Notes: generated by a model not told the origin, from the letters alone. A DNA stretch of 57,486 bases from Pseudomonas monteilii NBRC 103158 = DSM 14164 (GCF_000730605.1 NZ_BBIS01000057.1:1-57486); one strand, 5' to 3'; shown: positions 25,901 to 34,831, counted from the stretch's first letter. Made by a program: numbers and translations.

Positions 25901-27568
25901 ATGCGTATTGTTCCATTCCAGTACCTGGCTCTCGCAGCCGCGATCCTGAGCTGTTCCTCGGTTTACGCCGCCACGCTGGAGGGTGGCGCGGTGGCGGCCC
26001 CCGATCAATATGGTGCACAGGTGGCTGCCGATATCCTGAAAAAGGGTGGTAACGCGGTGGATGCCGCGGTGGCCACTGCCTTCACCTTGGCAGTGACGTA
26101 CCCCGAAGCCGGTAACATTGGTGGTGGCGGGTTCATGACCCTGTTCGTCGACGGCAAGCCTTACTTCCTCGACTACCGCGAAGTCGCGCCAAAGGCCGCC
26201 ACGCGCAACATGTACCTCGATGACAAGGGCGAAGTCATCGAGAACCTCAGCCTGGTCGGGGTGCGTGCAGCAGGTGTGCCCGGCACCGTGATGGGCCTGT
26301 GGGAGGCCCACAAGAAGTTCGGCAAGCTGCCCTGGAGCGAGCTGCTGACCCCGGCCATCGGCTATGCGAAAAACGGCTTCAAGGTGGCGGAAAAGCAGTA
26401 CCAGTACCGCAACGATGCCCAAGGCATGTTCAAGACGGCGACCAATTTCAACGACTACTTCGGCAACATGAAGGTCGGTGAACTGTTCAAGCAGCCAGAA
26501 ATGGCCCAGACACTGGAACGTATCGCTGACAAAGGCGTGAGCGAGTTCTACCAGGGCAAGACCGCCGACCTGTTGGTGGCGCAGATGCAGGCTGACAAAG
26601 GCCTGATCACCAAAGAAGACCTGAAGGACTACAAGGCCGTATGGCGTGAGCCGATGGCCGTGAGCTGGCGTGGCAATGTGGTCTACACCGCGCCACCGCC
26701 AAGCTCTGGCGGTGTGGCCCTGGCCCAGCTGCTGGGCATCAAGGAAGACCGTGCGGCGGACTTCAAAGGGGTGGCGCACAACTCGGCGCAGTACATCCAC
26801 CTGTTGGCCGAGATCGAGAAGCGTGTGTTCGCCGACCGTGCCGACTACCTCGGTGACCCGGCGTTCACAAAGGTACCTGTGGATAAACTGGTGGCCAAGG
26901 ACTACCTGGCCAAGCGTGCCGCGCAGGTCAACCCGAACGCCATTTCCGAAACCGACAAGGTCAAGCCGGGCCTTGAGCCGCACCAGACCACGCACTTCTC
27001 CATCGTCGACAAGCAGGGCAACGCGGTCAGCAACACCTACACCCTCAACCTCGACTACGGCAGTGGCGTGGTGGTGAAGGGGGCAGGCTTCCTGCTCAAC
27101 GACGAGATGGATGACTTCAGCGCCAAGCCGGGGGCGGCGAATGCCTTTGGTGTGGTGGGTGGCGATGCCAATGCCATCGAACCGGGCAAGCGTATGTTGT
27201 CGTCGATGAGCCCTAGCCTGATGACCCGCGATGGCAAAGTCGAGCTGGTGATCGGTACCCCGGGTGGCTCGCGGATCTTTACCTCGATCTTCCAGGTGAT
27301 GAACAACCTGTACGACTACGGCATGCCGCTGGACAAGGCGGTGGCGGCGCAGCGCGTGCACCATCAGTTGCTGCCCAAGGACACTATCTACTTTGATGCC
27401 TATGCGCCGTTGACCGGGCCGGAGGCTGACAAGTTGAAGAAGATGGGTTATGTGCTGGAGGATCAGGGCTGGGAGATGGGGGATATCCAGGCGATCCGGG
27501 TAAATGGGGCGAAGCTTGAGACCGCTTCGGATCCGCGTGGGCGTGGGGTGGGGATGATCGTCAAATAG
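25901..27568 (+). CDS. ggt: Periplasmic gamma-glutamyltranspeptidase
   Basis: Ggt cleaves glutathione and other gamma-glutamyl compounds in the periplasm. The 555-residue precursor has a signal peptide (cleavage likely after SVYA, residue 23) and the Ntn-hydrolase maturation site QTTHFS, where Thr364 becomes the N-terminal nucleophile of the small subunit after self-cleavage. Substrate-site features NIGGGGFM and the C-terminal GTPGGSRI are present. AAGGA precedes the ATG at 25901; an upstream in-frame start would place it outside the signal peptide. An A-rich Hfq/Crc-like site lies just upstream. The gene is monocistronic and ends before a REP pair. Confidence 0.93.
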   Translation: MRIVPFQYLALAAAILSCSSVYAATLEGGAVAAPDQYGAQVAADILKKGGNAVDAAVATAFTLAVTYPEAGNIGGGGFMTLFVDGKPYFLDYREVAPKAATRNMYLDDKGEVIENLSLVGVRAAGVPGTVMGLWEAHKKFGKLPWSELLTPAIGYAKNGFKVAEKQYQYRNDAQGMFKTATNFNDYFGNMKVGELFKQPEMAQTLERIADKGVSEFYQGKTADLLVAQMQADKGLITKEDLKDYKAVWREPMAVSWRGNVVYTAPPPSSGGVALAQLLGIKEDRAADFKGVAHNSAQYIHLLAEIEKRVFADRADYLGDPAFTKVPVDKLVAKDYLAKRAAQVNPNAISETDKVKPGLEPHQTTHFSIVDKQGNAVSNTYTLNLDYGSGVVVKGAGFLLNDEMDDFSAKPGAANAFGVVGGDANAIEPGKRMLSSMSPSLMTRDGKVELVIGTPGGSRIFTSIFQVMNNLYDYGMPLDKAVAAQRVHHQLLPKDTIYFDAYAPLTGPEADKLKKMGYVLEDQGWEMGDIQAIRVNGAKLETASDPRGRGVGMIVK

Positions 27569-27589
27569 TGCTTTGTAGGCAGTGCTGAC

Positions 27590-27676
27590 GCATTCGCGGG
27601 AAACCCGCTCCCACAGGCACAGCGCAACCTTCGAAGTTTGCGCTGTACCTGTGGGAGCGAGTTTTCCCGCGAATGC
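27590..27676. repeat. Paired REP element (BIME-like) between ggt and mcpS
   Basis: Two inverted REP copies, GCATTCGCGGGAAA-type left (27590-27615) and its mirror right (27651-27676), pair over about 38 bases per arm with a short central loop. They contain the P. putida REP core cccgctcccacagg. They lie between the convergent ends of ggt and mcpS and may terminate both or act as a DNA gyrase/IHF site. Confidence 0.75.
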
Positions 27677-27686
27677 TTTCTGTCGG

Positions 27687-29606
27687 TCAGACGCGGAACT
27701 GGCTGACCAGCGTCTGCAACTGCCCACCCAGCCGCGCCAGTTCCACGCTGGACGCCGCCGTCTCGTCACTGGCCGCTGCCGTCTGCTCCGACACATCACG
27801 CACATTCAGAATGCTGCGGCTGATCTCTTCAGCCACCGCGCTCTGTTGCTCTGCCGCCGCCGCAATCTGCTGGTTCATCGACTGGATGCTCGACACCGTG
27901 CTGGTGATGCTCTCCAGCGAAGTCCCGGCCTTGCGTGCCAGCTCGACGCTGCTGTCGGTGAGGGTACGGCTGCCCTGCATGGCGTTCGCCACTTGCTGGG
28001 TGCCATGTTGCAGGCTGGCAATCAGCTCTTCGATTTCTTCGGTGGACTTCTGCGTGCGCTGCGCCAGGCCGCGCACTTCGTCGGCAACCACGGCAAATCC
28101 ACGCCCGGCCTCGCCAGCACGCGCCGCTTCGATCGCTGCGTTCAGCGCCAGCAGGTTGGTCTGTTCGGCCACCGACTTGATCACGTCCATCACGCTGCCG
28201 ATCTTCTGGCTTTCCTGCTGCAGCAGGTTCATGGCTTCGGTGGAGCGGTGCATGTCTTCGGCCAGGCGCTCGATCTGGCCAATCGCCTCGCCCACCACGC
28301 GATCGCCGGCACGGGCTTCGTCGTCGGCACCGGTGGCGGCATGCGAGGCCTGCTCGGCGTTGCGTGCCACTTCCTGAACGGTGGCGGCCATTTCGTGCAT
28401 GGCGGTGGCCACCTGGTCGGTCTCGACCTTCTGGCTGTTGGCGCCCGCGCTGGTCTGTTCGGTGACTGCCGACAGCTCTTCGGCGGCGCTGGCGATCTGG
28501 GTGACGCCATCACGGATGCCAGTGATCAGCTCGCGCAGGGTGGTGCCCATGCGCGCGATGCCTTGCTGCAACACGCCTAACTCATCGCGGCGGGTGACGC
28601 GCAGGTGCTGGGTAAGGTCGCCGCTGGCGATCCTTTCCACCGCTCCCAGGGTTTCACGCAGCGGTCCGGTGATCTGGCGGGTGATCAGCACCGCTGCCAG
28701 CACGCCAACCAACAGCGCCAGCAACGTGGCGATGGCCTGCAGGCTGCGGGCCTGGGTGCTTTCGATGTCGCGGCGCTCCAGCTGGATCTGGTACAGCGCA
28801 TCGCTGCGCTTGACGATGTCGGCGCCCTGTACGGTCATTTCGGCGCGTGAGGTGGTGATGTCGGCGACTGCGTCGCGGAATTGGCGGACGGCGTCGCGGT
28901 AGGCCAGCACCGAGCGCTCGAACTGTTGCAGACGAGCGTCTTCGGCGGGCAGCTGGCGCTTGAGGTTGTCGATGTCGGCCAGCGCTGCGTCCAGCTGGCG
29001 CAGGGCGGCTTGTTCGTTGGCGGCGGTGTTGTCGGCAATGTAGCCGCGCACGTCGATGCGCACCTGCAACAGTTGCTGGCGAGCCTTGCTGATCAGTTGG
29101 TACTGGGCCAGGCGTACGCTGTCGGCCTCGGGGCGTGCCATGACTTCCTGGCTGAGCACATCCATGGCCTGGTCGGCGCGGGTGGCCGAGCTGTCCATCG
29201 CCGCACGCGCATTGCGGGTGGCGTCGTAGCCCTGGCGCATCTTGTTCAGCGACAGCTTGTAGGCGCTGATGGTTTCGCCCAGTTCATTCAGCAGCTTGAT
29301 GTTTTCCGGGCTCTTGAAGGTGCTGGCCAGGTAAGCCTGTTGCTTGCTGAAGGCGTCCAGTTTGGTCTGGGTGTTGGCGGCGGCGGCATCGTCGCCGTTG
29401 GCGATCATGTACTGCAGGCGCGCAATGCGCAGGTCGGTGAGGTCTTTGTTCAGCTGGCCGATGTCGCCCATCCAGTTGCTGCGGTCGATCAGGCTGCCCA
29501 GGCTGGTCCAGCCGGTGAGGGCCAGCAGGCCGGTGAGTACCAGCACCAGGCCGAAGCCCAGGCCGAGTTTGAGGTTGACGCTGATGTTGGCGAACCAGCT
29601 GTTCAT
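27687..29606 (-). CDS. mcpS: McpS-type chemoreceptor with HBM ligand domain
   Basis: A 639-residue transmembrane methyl-accepting chemotaxis protein. TM1 is at about 13-33, followed by a long all-helical periplasmic domain (about 47-283) of the helical-bimodular (HBM) size, TM2 at about 290-310, HAMP, and a C-terminal signalling hairpin with EQTNLLALNAAIEAARAGE. McpS of P. putida binds TCA intermediates such as malate and succinate, and acetate at a second site. Arg60 and Arg63, which I recall as ligand contacts in McpS, are present at those exact positions. The start at 29606 precedes TM1; the longer open frame is unsupported. Confidence 0.85.
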   Translation of the reverse strand: MNSWFANISVNLKLGLGFGLVLVLTGLLALTGWTSLGSLIDRSNWMGDIGQLNKDLTDLRIARLQYMIANGDDAAAANTQTKLDAFSKQQAYLASTFKSPENIKLLNELGETISAYKLSLNKMRQGYDATRNARAAMDSSATRADQAMDVLSQEVMARPEADSVRLAQYQLISKARQQLLQVRIDVRGYIADNTAANEQAALRQLDAALADIDNLKRQLPAEDARLQQFERSVLAYRDAVRQFRDAVADITTSRAEMTVQGADIVKRSDALYQIQLERRDIESTQARSLQAIATLLALLVGVLAAVLITRQITGPLRETLGAVERIASGDLTQHLRVTRRDELGVLQQGIARMGTTLRELITGIRDGVTQIASAAEELSAVTEQTSAGANSQKVETDQVATAMHEMAATVQEVARNAEQASHAATGADDEARAGDRVVGEAIGQIERLAEDMHRSTEAMNLLQQESQKIGSVMDVIKSVAEQTNLLALNAAIEAARAGEAGRGFAVVADEVRGLAQRTQKSTEEIEELIASLQHGTQQVANAMQGSRTLTDSSVELARKAGTSLESITSTVSSIQSMNQQIAAAAEQQSAVAEEISRSILNVRDVSEQTAAASDETAASSVELARLGGQLQTLVSQFRV

Positions 29607-29753
29607 GCACGCTCTCCAGAAGTAGTTTTCGCTCTCTTGATCTTCGATCGCCAGGCGTTGTTGTTCTGGATGCCCGCTGATTCGTTCAGGGGTTATCGGC
29701 AATGATTGCGGAAGCTGAAACGCTTTTTCAGCAGATTTGTAACTGGATAAATT

Positions 29754-29772
29754 GGGGCTGCAAAGCGGCCCC
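29754..29772 (-). terminator. Terminator hairpin after the zinc metallopeptidase gene
   Basis: GGGGCTGC and GCGGCCCC pair (one G-U) around AAA, 8 bases beyond the metallopeptidase stop on the minus strand. The sequence after it on that strand is AATTTATCC. The style matches the short GGGGC-type terminators at 32220 and 43466. Confidence 0.55.
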
Positions 29773-29780
29773 GATCAGTA

Positions 29781-30674
29781 TCAAAGGTTACGCGCACTGA
29801 AGGTGTCGCAACTGTTCACCTCGCCTTGGGCAAACCCGGCCTTGAACCAGCGCACCCGCTGCGCCGAAGTGCCATGGGTGAACGAGTCAGGCACTACGCG
29901 TCCGCGACCTTGCTGTTGCAGGCGGTCATCGCCAATGGCATTGGCCGCGTTCAAGGCTTCTTCGACGTCACCCGGTTCCAGCCAGTTCAGGCGCTTTTGG
30001 GCCTGGTAGGCCCACACGCCGGCCAGGCAGTCGGCTTGCAGTTCCTGGCGCACCAGCAGGCCGTTGTCGCCTTCCATGCGCTGGCCGTTGCGGCGCGCGG
30101 CATCCACCTTGGCCGAAACGCCCAGCAGGGTCTGCACATGGTGGCCGATTTCGTGAGCGATCACGTAGGCCTGGGCAAAATCGCCAGCGGCAGCAAAGCG
30201 GGTTTCCATTTCGCGGAAGAACGACATGTCCAGGTACACCCGCTGGTCTGCCGGGCAATAGAACGGCCCCACTGCCGCCGAGGCGAAACCACAGGCTGAA
30301 TTGACTTGGCCACTGAACAGCACCAGCTTGGGGTCGCGGTACTGTTTGCCGGCTTCGGCAAACAGGGCTTTCCAGGTGTCTTCGGTGTCGCCCAGGATCG
30401 AGGCCACGAACTCGGCCTGTTGGTCATTGGCCGGTGGCGCCTTGCCGCCCGCACCACTCGGTGCAACCTGCGTCTGTTGCTGTTCCATCTGGCCGGCGAG
30501 CTGGCCAAGAATCTGCAAAGGGTCCTGCCCGGTGAGCCAGCCGATGCCGACGATCAGCAGGATCGCCCCAAGCCCCAGCCCCTTGCCGCCGCCGAAACGC
30601 ATGCCGCCGCCACCGCCACCTTCGCCTCGGGCATCGACCACGTTGTCGCTGCGTCGGCCTTTTCGCCATTCCAT
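29781..30674 (-). CDS. YpfJ-type neutral zinc metallopeptidase
   Basis: A 297-residue putative zinc protease of the PF04228 family. The N-terminus is basic, then Gly-rich (residues 17-37), then one TM helix (about 34-48), leaving the catalytic domain probably outside the cytoplasm. The active-site HEIGHH is at residues 174-179 and a likely third ligand Glu is in RQELQADCLAG. Substrates of this family are not established. The start at 30674 gives the family's usual MEWRKGRRSDN beginning. It is divergent from pcaHG with a 200-base shared region. Confidence 0.88.
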   Translation of the reverse strand: MEWRKGRRSDNVVDARGEGGGGGGMRFGGGKGLGLGAILLIVGIGWLTGQDPLQILGQLAGQMEQQQTQVAPSGAGGKAPPANDQQAEFVASILGDTEDTWKALFAEAGKQYRDPKLVLFSGQVNSACGFASAAVGPFYCPADQRVYLDMSFFREMETRFAAAGDFAQAYVIAHEIGHHVQTLLGVSAKVDAARRNGQRMEGDNGLLVRQELQADCLAGVWAYQAQKRLNWLEPGDVEEALNAANAIGDDRLQQQGRGRVVPDSFTHGTSAQRVRWFKAGFAQGEVNSCDTFSARNL

Positions 30675-30752
30675 GAGTGCTCTCCCGAGCGTGAAACAAG
30701 AAGACAAAGATTAGTTCACGACAGCGGCAGGTGTCAGGCCAAGGTGTTAAAC

Positions 30753-30770
30753 CATAACCAAATGGTTATG
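30753..30770. promoter_or_regulatory. PcaQ-type operator upstream of pcaHG
   Basis: CATAACCA-AA-TGGTTATG is a perfect 18-base palindrome whose core ATAACC-N4-GGTTAT matches the PcaQ-binding consensus I know from rhizobia (ATAACC-N4-GGTTAA) in all but the last base. It ends about 104 bases upstream of the pcaH start. No pcaQ-like gene is adjacent, so the regulator would act in trans. Confidence 0.65.
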
Positions 30771-30874
30771 TGAGAGAGGGCTGATTTCAATATTCATCGC
30801 GCGCGACATGCCTGAAACTGCAAGTCCGCCTGCCACGCCCAGGCGTTCACATAATTCCAAGAGAGGAAACCGGC

Positions 30875-31594
30875 ATGCCCGCACAGGACAACAGCCGCTT
30901 CGTGATCCGTGATCGCAACTGGCACCCCAAAGCTCTTACGCCTGACTACAAGACGTCCGTTGCCCGCTCGCCGCGCCAGGCACTGGTCAGCATTCCGCAG
31001 TCGATCAGCGAAACCACGGGGCCAGACTTTTCCCACCTGGGCTTCGGTGCCCACGACCATGACCTGCTGCTGAACTTCAACAACGGTGGCCTGCCGATCG
31101 GCGAACGCATCATCGTTGCCGGCCGTGTGGTCGACCAGTACGGCAAGCCTGTACCGAATACCCTCGTGGAGATGTGGCAAGCCAACGCCGGCGGCCGCTA
31201 CCGCCACAAGAACGACCGCTACCTGGCACCGCTGGACCCGAACTTCGGTGGCGTTGGCCGTTGCCTGACCGACCGTGATGGCTACTACAGCTTCCGTACC
31301 ATCAAGCCAGGCCCGTACCCATGGCGCAACGGCCCTAACGACTGGCGCCCGGCGCACATCCACTTCGCCATCAGCGGCCCGTCGATTGCGACCAAGCTGA
31401 TCACCCAGCTGTACTTCGAGGGTGACCCGCTGATCCCGATGTGCCCGATCGTCAAGTCGATCGCCAACCCGCAAGCCGTGCAGCAGTTGATCGCCAAGCT
31501 CGACATGAGCAACGCCAACCCGATGGACTGCCTGGCCTACCGCTTCGACATCGTGCTGCGCGGCCAGCGCAAGACCCACTTCGAAAACTGCTGA
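30875..31594 (+). CDS. pcaH: Protocatechuate 3,4-dioxygenase beta subunit
   Basis: PcaH carries the Fe(III) site of protocatechuate 3,4-dioxygenase, which opens protocatechuate intradiol to beta-carboxy-cis,cis-muconate, the first step of the beta-ketoadipate pathway. The 239-residue product has all four iron ligands: Tyr109, Tyr148, His161 and His163 (108, 147, 160, 162 after Met removal, as in the P. putida enzyme). They fall in NAGGRYRHK, GPYPW and AHIHF. Ribosome-binding AAGAGGAA precedes the ATG at 30875. It is followed 10 bases later by pcaG. Cytoplasmic. Confidence 0.97.
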   Translation: MPAQDNSRFVIRDRNWHPKALTPDYKTSVARSPRQALVSIPQSISETTGPDFSHLGFGAHDHDLLLNFNNGGLPIGERIIVAGRVVDQYGKPVPNTLVEMWQANAGGRYRHKNDRYLAPLDPNFGGVGRCLTDRDGYYSFRTIKPGPYPWRNGPNDWRPAHIHFAISGPSIATKLITQLYFEGDPLIPMCPIVKSIANPQAVQQLIAKLDMSNANPMDCLAYRFDIVLRGQRKTHFENC

Positions 31595-31604
31595 GGACCC
31601 CGCC

Positions 31605-32210
31605 ATGCCAATCGAACTGCTGCCGGAAACCCCTTCGCAGACCGCCGGCCCCTACGTGCACATCGGCCTGGCCCTGGAAGCGGCCGGCAACCCGACCCGC
31701 GACCAGGAAATCTGGAACCGTCTGGCCAAGCCAGACGCGCCGGGCGAGCACATTCTGCTGATCGGCCAGGTGTATGACGGTAACGGCCACCTGGTGCGCG
31801 ACTCGTTCCTGGAAGTGTGGCAAGCCGACGCCAATGGCGAATACCAGGATGCCTACAACCTGGAAAACGCCTTCAACAGCTTTGGTCGCACCGCCACCAC
31901 CTTCGATGCCGGCGAGTGGACGCTGCACACGGTCAAGCCGGGCGTGGTGAACAACGCGGCTGGCGTGCCGATGGCGCCGCACATCAACATCAGCCTGTTT
32001 GCCCGGGGCATCAACATTCATCTGCACACGCGCGTGTACTTCGATGACGAAGCCCAGGCCAACGCCAAGTGCCCGGTGCTGAACCTGATTGAGCAGCCGC
32101 AGCGGCGTGAGACGTTGATTGCCAAGCGTTGCGAAGTGGACGGGAAAACGGCGTATCGCTTTGATATCCGTATTCAGGGGGAAGGCGAAACGGTGTTCTT
32201 CGACTTCTGA
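31605..32210 (+). CDS. pcaG: Protocatechuate 3,4-dioxygenase alpha subunit
   Basis: PcaG is the non-iron alpha subunit; it pairs with PcaH in the (alpha-beta)12 holoenzyme and contributes residues to the substrate pocket. The 201-residue product starts with the family's typical ETPSQTAGPYVHIGLAL and has the same beta-sandwich fold as PcaH, but lacks the His pair at the iron site (PHINISLFARG). It is co-transcribed with pcaH (10-base gap) and followed by a GGGGCCGC hairpin terminator. Its length is normal. Confidence 0.96.
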   Translation: MPIELLPETPSQTAGPYVHIGLALEAAGNPTRDQEIWNRLAKPDAPGEHILLIGQVYDGNGHLVRDSFLEVWQADANGEYQDAYNLENAFNSFGRTATTFDAGEWTLHTVKPGVVNNAAGVPMAPHINISLFARGINIHLHTRVYFDDEAQANAKCPVLNLIEQPQRRETLIAKRCEVDGKTAYRFDIRIQGEGETVFFDF

Positions 32211-32219
32211 TGGGAACCT

Positions 32220-32238
32220 GGGGCCGCAAGGCGGCCCC
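32220..32238. terminator. Terminator between pcaG and convergent cupin gene
   Basis: GGGGCCGC and GCGGCCCC form a perfect 8-bp stem with loop AAG, 9 bases after the pcaG stop and 6 bases from the stop of the convergent cupin gene. It can serve both genes. There is no long U-tract. Confidence 0.6.
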
Positions 32239-32244
32239 GGGCTA

Positions 32245-32679
32245 TCAGCTGTTCACGGGCTTCAGGTCAAACGCATCGGCCTGGTACTGGAACAGCAGGC
32301 AATCGCCCGCCGCAGTGCATCCGCTTTCATGCACCAGGTCGGCCGGCAGCTTGTAGTAGGACCCGGCTGAAAACTCCGTGCGTTTGCCATCGATCACCGC
32401 GTAGAAAGTACCCTTCAGCACCACGGTCGGCAGTGCCTGGCTGTGCTGGTGCAGACCGTTGTCGGTACCTTTTTTGAATTTCACATAGGCCGAGTAAGGC
32501 CCCTTGCCGAAAATATCCCCTTCAACGTTGGCGTAGCTGACTGCGCCGTTGGTGTTGGGTACGTCCTGCCACTTCAGTGCTGCGCTATCGGGTACTGACA
32601 CGGTGTCTTCTGCTGCGTTGATGCCAGCGGCCAGGGTGGCGAGCGCCACGCCCGCAATAATCGCCTGCAAAGCTTTCAT
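32245..32679 (-). CDS. Exported cupin protein (DUF4437-like)
   Basis: A 144-residue periplasmic cupin. The signal peptide runs to about residue 22 (ATLAAGINAA, cleavage before AEDTV). The cupin core includes DNGLHQHSQALPTVVLKG with a His pair as likely metal ligands, then GSYYKLPADLVHES with a further His. The mature protein has two Cys (SGCTAAGDC) that could form a disulfide. The ATG at 32679 has AAGGAGCT just upstream; the longer frame lacks a signal peptide. Function unknown; the context next to pcaHG does not fix a role. Confidence 0.78.
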   Translation of the reverse strand: MKALQAIIAGVALATLAAGINAAEDTVSVPDSAALKWQDVPNTNGAVSYANVEGDIFGKGPYSAYVKFKKGTDNGLHQHSQALPTVVLKGTFYAVIDGKRTEFSAGSYYKLPADLVHESGCTAAGDCLLFQYQADAFDLKPVNS

Positions 32680-32782
32680 GGTAGAGCTCCTTCGTTGAGT
32701 GACAGTGCAACGAAGCCTAACCAAACAGTTTCCGCACAAATACGCCTCGCGGTGCGCATGACTTGTGCATGTTTTGCACAGA

Positions 32783-33688
32783 TCACGCCTGCCATCGTGG
32801 CTGCGCGTAGTAGGTTTGTGCATAGTCCAGCAGCGCCCTCACCTTGGGTGCCAGGTAGCGGCTTTGCGGATACACCGCATACAGGTTGCGTGGTGGCAGT
32901 TTCCAGTCTTTGAGCACCGGCACCAGGCGCCCGTCCAGCAAGGCGTCATGCACGATGAAACGGTCGAAGCTGGCAATGCCCAGCCCGCCGATGGCAGCCG
33001 CGCGCAGGGCCATCGGCGAGTTGGCACTGAGGCGCCGGGGCATCAGGATGTTGCGCTGTTCACCCTCCTGGCTGGTCAGATGCAGCCGCTGTGGGTGAGG
33101 CAGGTTGCTGTAGCCGAGCAGGGGATGCTCAACAAGCGTTTCCAGGCAAGTCGGTGTGCCGTGGCGTTCCAGGTAGCGTGGCGCTGCTACCAGCAGCACC
33201 TCGCTGTGCGCCAGCAGGCGGGCTACCAGGCTGGAGTCGGGCAGATGATCGGTTATCCGAAGGCAAACATCGATTTCCTCTTCCAGCAGGTCGATGAAGC
33301 GATCGCTGCAATTGAGCTCGACCTGCAGGCGCGGGTGGCGCTCGACGAAGTCCGGCAGCCAGCGCCCTAGTTCAAGCTCGCCAAACGCCGTTGCCACGCC
33401 CAGGCGCAGGGTACCCGTGGGTTGCAGCTGATGCTCGGACAACTCCAGGGTCATCGCCTGCATCTGCTCGTGGATCTGCACGCAGTGGCGGTAGAAGAGC
33501 GTACCGGCTTCGGTCAGGTGCAGGCGGCGGGTGGTGCGGGTGAGCAGTTGTGTGCCCAGCTGGCGTTCCAGCTGTTTCACCTGGCGTGACAGCACGGTGT
33601 GGGACAGGCCTGCCTGGCTGGCGGCGGCACTGAAGCTGCCGAGGTCGACGACCCGGCGAAAGGCCTGCATGGCGTTTAACTGGTCCAT
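32783..33688 (-). CDS. LysR-type regulator (CrgA-like)
   Basis: A 301-residue LTTR with the HTH at residues 3-60 (LNAMQAFRRVVDLGSFSAAA, LSHTVLSRQVKQLERQLG) and the PBP2 CrgA-like effector domain. Start choice: a GTG at 33694 sits only 2 bases from the ribosome-binding GGAGAG, while the ATG at 33688 is 8 bases away, so ATG is preferred. It is divergent from the exported cupin gene (103 bases between starts) and may regulate it. It is not the PcaQ type, so it is unlikely to be the pcaHG regulator. Confidence 0.85.
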   Translation of the reverse strand: MDQLNAMQAFRRVVDLGSFSAAASQAGLSHTVLSRQVKQLERQLGTQLLTRTTRRLHLTEAGTLFYRHCVQIHEQMQAMTLELSEHQLQPTGTLRLGVATAFGELELGRWLPDFVERHPRLQVELNCSDRFIDLLEEEIDVCLRITDHLPDSSLVARLLAHSEVLLVAAPRYLERHGTPTCLETLVEHPLLGYSNLPHPQRLHLTSQEGEQRNILMPRRLSANSPMALRAAAIGGLGIASFDRFIVHDALLDGRLVPVLKDWKLPPRNLYAVYPQSRYLAPKVRALLDYAQTYYAQPRWQA

Positions 33689-33710
33689 CGGCACAGCTCT
33701 CCTGAAGCGC

Positions 33711-33739
33711 CCGGTGGAGCCTTGCAGGCCCCTCCGGGT
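33711..33739 (-). terminator. Hairpin after trmA
   Basis: Arms 33711-33722 and 33728-33739 pair at 10 of 12 positions (cccggtggagcc against ggcccctccggg), 7 bases after the trmA stop on the minus strand. It lies just upstream of the next gene on the same strand. No U-tract, so efficiency is uncertain. Confidence 0.4.
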
Positions 33740-33745
33740 AGCGGA

Positions 33746-34831
33746 TCAGCGCCGGACCAGCAACACCCCGCTTTCCATGTGATGGGTATACGGGAACTGG
33801 TCGAACAGCGCGTAGCGTTCGATACGGTGGGTATCTTGCAGCTGGGCGATGTTCTGCGCCAGTGTCTCGGGGTTGCAGGAGATGTACAGAATCCGCTCGA
33901 AGCGCCGGGTCAGCTCGCAGGTGTCCGGGTCCATCCCTGCGCGCGGCGGGTCGACGAACACGGTGCCGAAGTCGTAGCTCTTCAGGTCGATGCCTTCCAG
34001 GCGACGGAACGGCCGCACCTCATTCAGCGCCTGGGTCAGCTCTTCCGCCGACAAGCGCACCAAACGCACGTTATCCACAGCGTTCTCGTCGAGGTTGCTC
34101 AGCGCGGCATTGACCGAGGTCTTGCTGATTTCGGTCGCCAGCACCTGTCGCACGCGGGTAGCCAGCGGCAGGGTGAAGTTGCCGTTGCCGCAGTACAGCT
34201 CCAGCAAATCGTCTTCACGCTCGCCGATGGCGTCGAACGCCCAGCTCAGCATCTTCTGGTTCACAGCACCGTTAGGCTGGGTGAACGCGCCTTCCGGCTG
34301 GCGATAGCTGAACACGCGGCCAGCCACGTCGAGTTTTTCCACCGCGTAGTCGCGGCCAATCACCAGGCGTTTGCCTTTGGAGCGGCCAATCACGCTAACA
34401 CCGAGCGCTTCGGCCAGTTGCCGTGCGGCCAGTTCCCACGCCTCGTCCAACGGGCGGTGGTAGCACAGGGTGATCATCGCATCACCGGCCAGGGTGGTCA
34501 GGAATTCTACCTGGAACAGGCGGTTGCCCAGTTCTTCACTGGCCTGCCAGGCCGCCTTCAGGCGCGGCATCAGCGCATTGATGCGCTGGCTGGCAATGGG
34601 GAAATCCTCGATCAGAATCGCCTTGTGCTTCTCGCCTGGGGCGAACATGGCGTAGTGGCGCTGGCCATCCTCGCGCCACAGGCGGAACTCGGCGCGCAGG
34701 CGGTAGTGCTCGCGTGGCGAGTCGAAAACAGCAGGCTCCGGCGCGCCGAAGGGCGCCAGCAGCTCGCGCAGCCGGGCCACCTTGGCATCCAGCTGGGTGG
34801 CGTAGGAGGAGGGGTCGAAAGCAGCACTCAT
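33746..34831 (-). CDS. trmA: tRNA (uracil-5-)-methyltransferase TrmA
   Basis: TrmA makes m5U54 (ribothymidine) in the tRNA T-loop using SAM. The 361-residue product has no N-terminal Fe-S cluster, as expected for TrmA rather than RlmD. It shows SAM motif LELYCGNGNFTLPLA, the catalytic nucleophile Cys319 in ISCNPETL and the general base Glu353 in HHMESG, equivalent to C324 and E358 of E. coli TrmA. The start overlaps the stop of the upstream purine permease gene (ATGA), so the two are co-transcribed. Confidence 0.96.
   Translation of the reverse strand: MSAAFDPSSYATQLDAKVARLRELLAPFGAPEPAVFDSPREHYRLRAEFRLWREDGQRHYAMFAPGEKHKAILIEDFPIASQRINALMPRLKAAWQASEELGNRLFQVEFLTTLAGDAMITLCYHRPLDEAWELAARQLAEALGVSVIGRSKGKRLVIGRDYAVEKLDVAGRVFSYRQPEGAFTQPNGAVNQKMLSWAFDAIGEREDDLLELYCGNGNFTLPLATRVRQVLATEISKTSVNAALSNLDENAVDNVRLVRLSAEELTQALNEVRPFRRLEGIDLKSYDFGTVFVDPPRAGMDPDTCELTRRFERILYISCNPETLAQNIAQLQDTHRIERYALFDQFPYTHHMESGVLLVRR

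Noticed and set aside
25862..27805. 647-codon minus-strand frame across ggt
   Set aside because: Antisense to an intact ggt; low-complexity composition and no start signal.
32783..33688. LysR near pcaHG as PcaQ
   Set aside because: Its domain pattern is CrgA-like and it is divergent from the exported cupin gene, not from pcaHG; the pcaH palindrome lies over 2 kb away.
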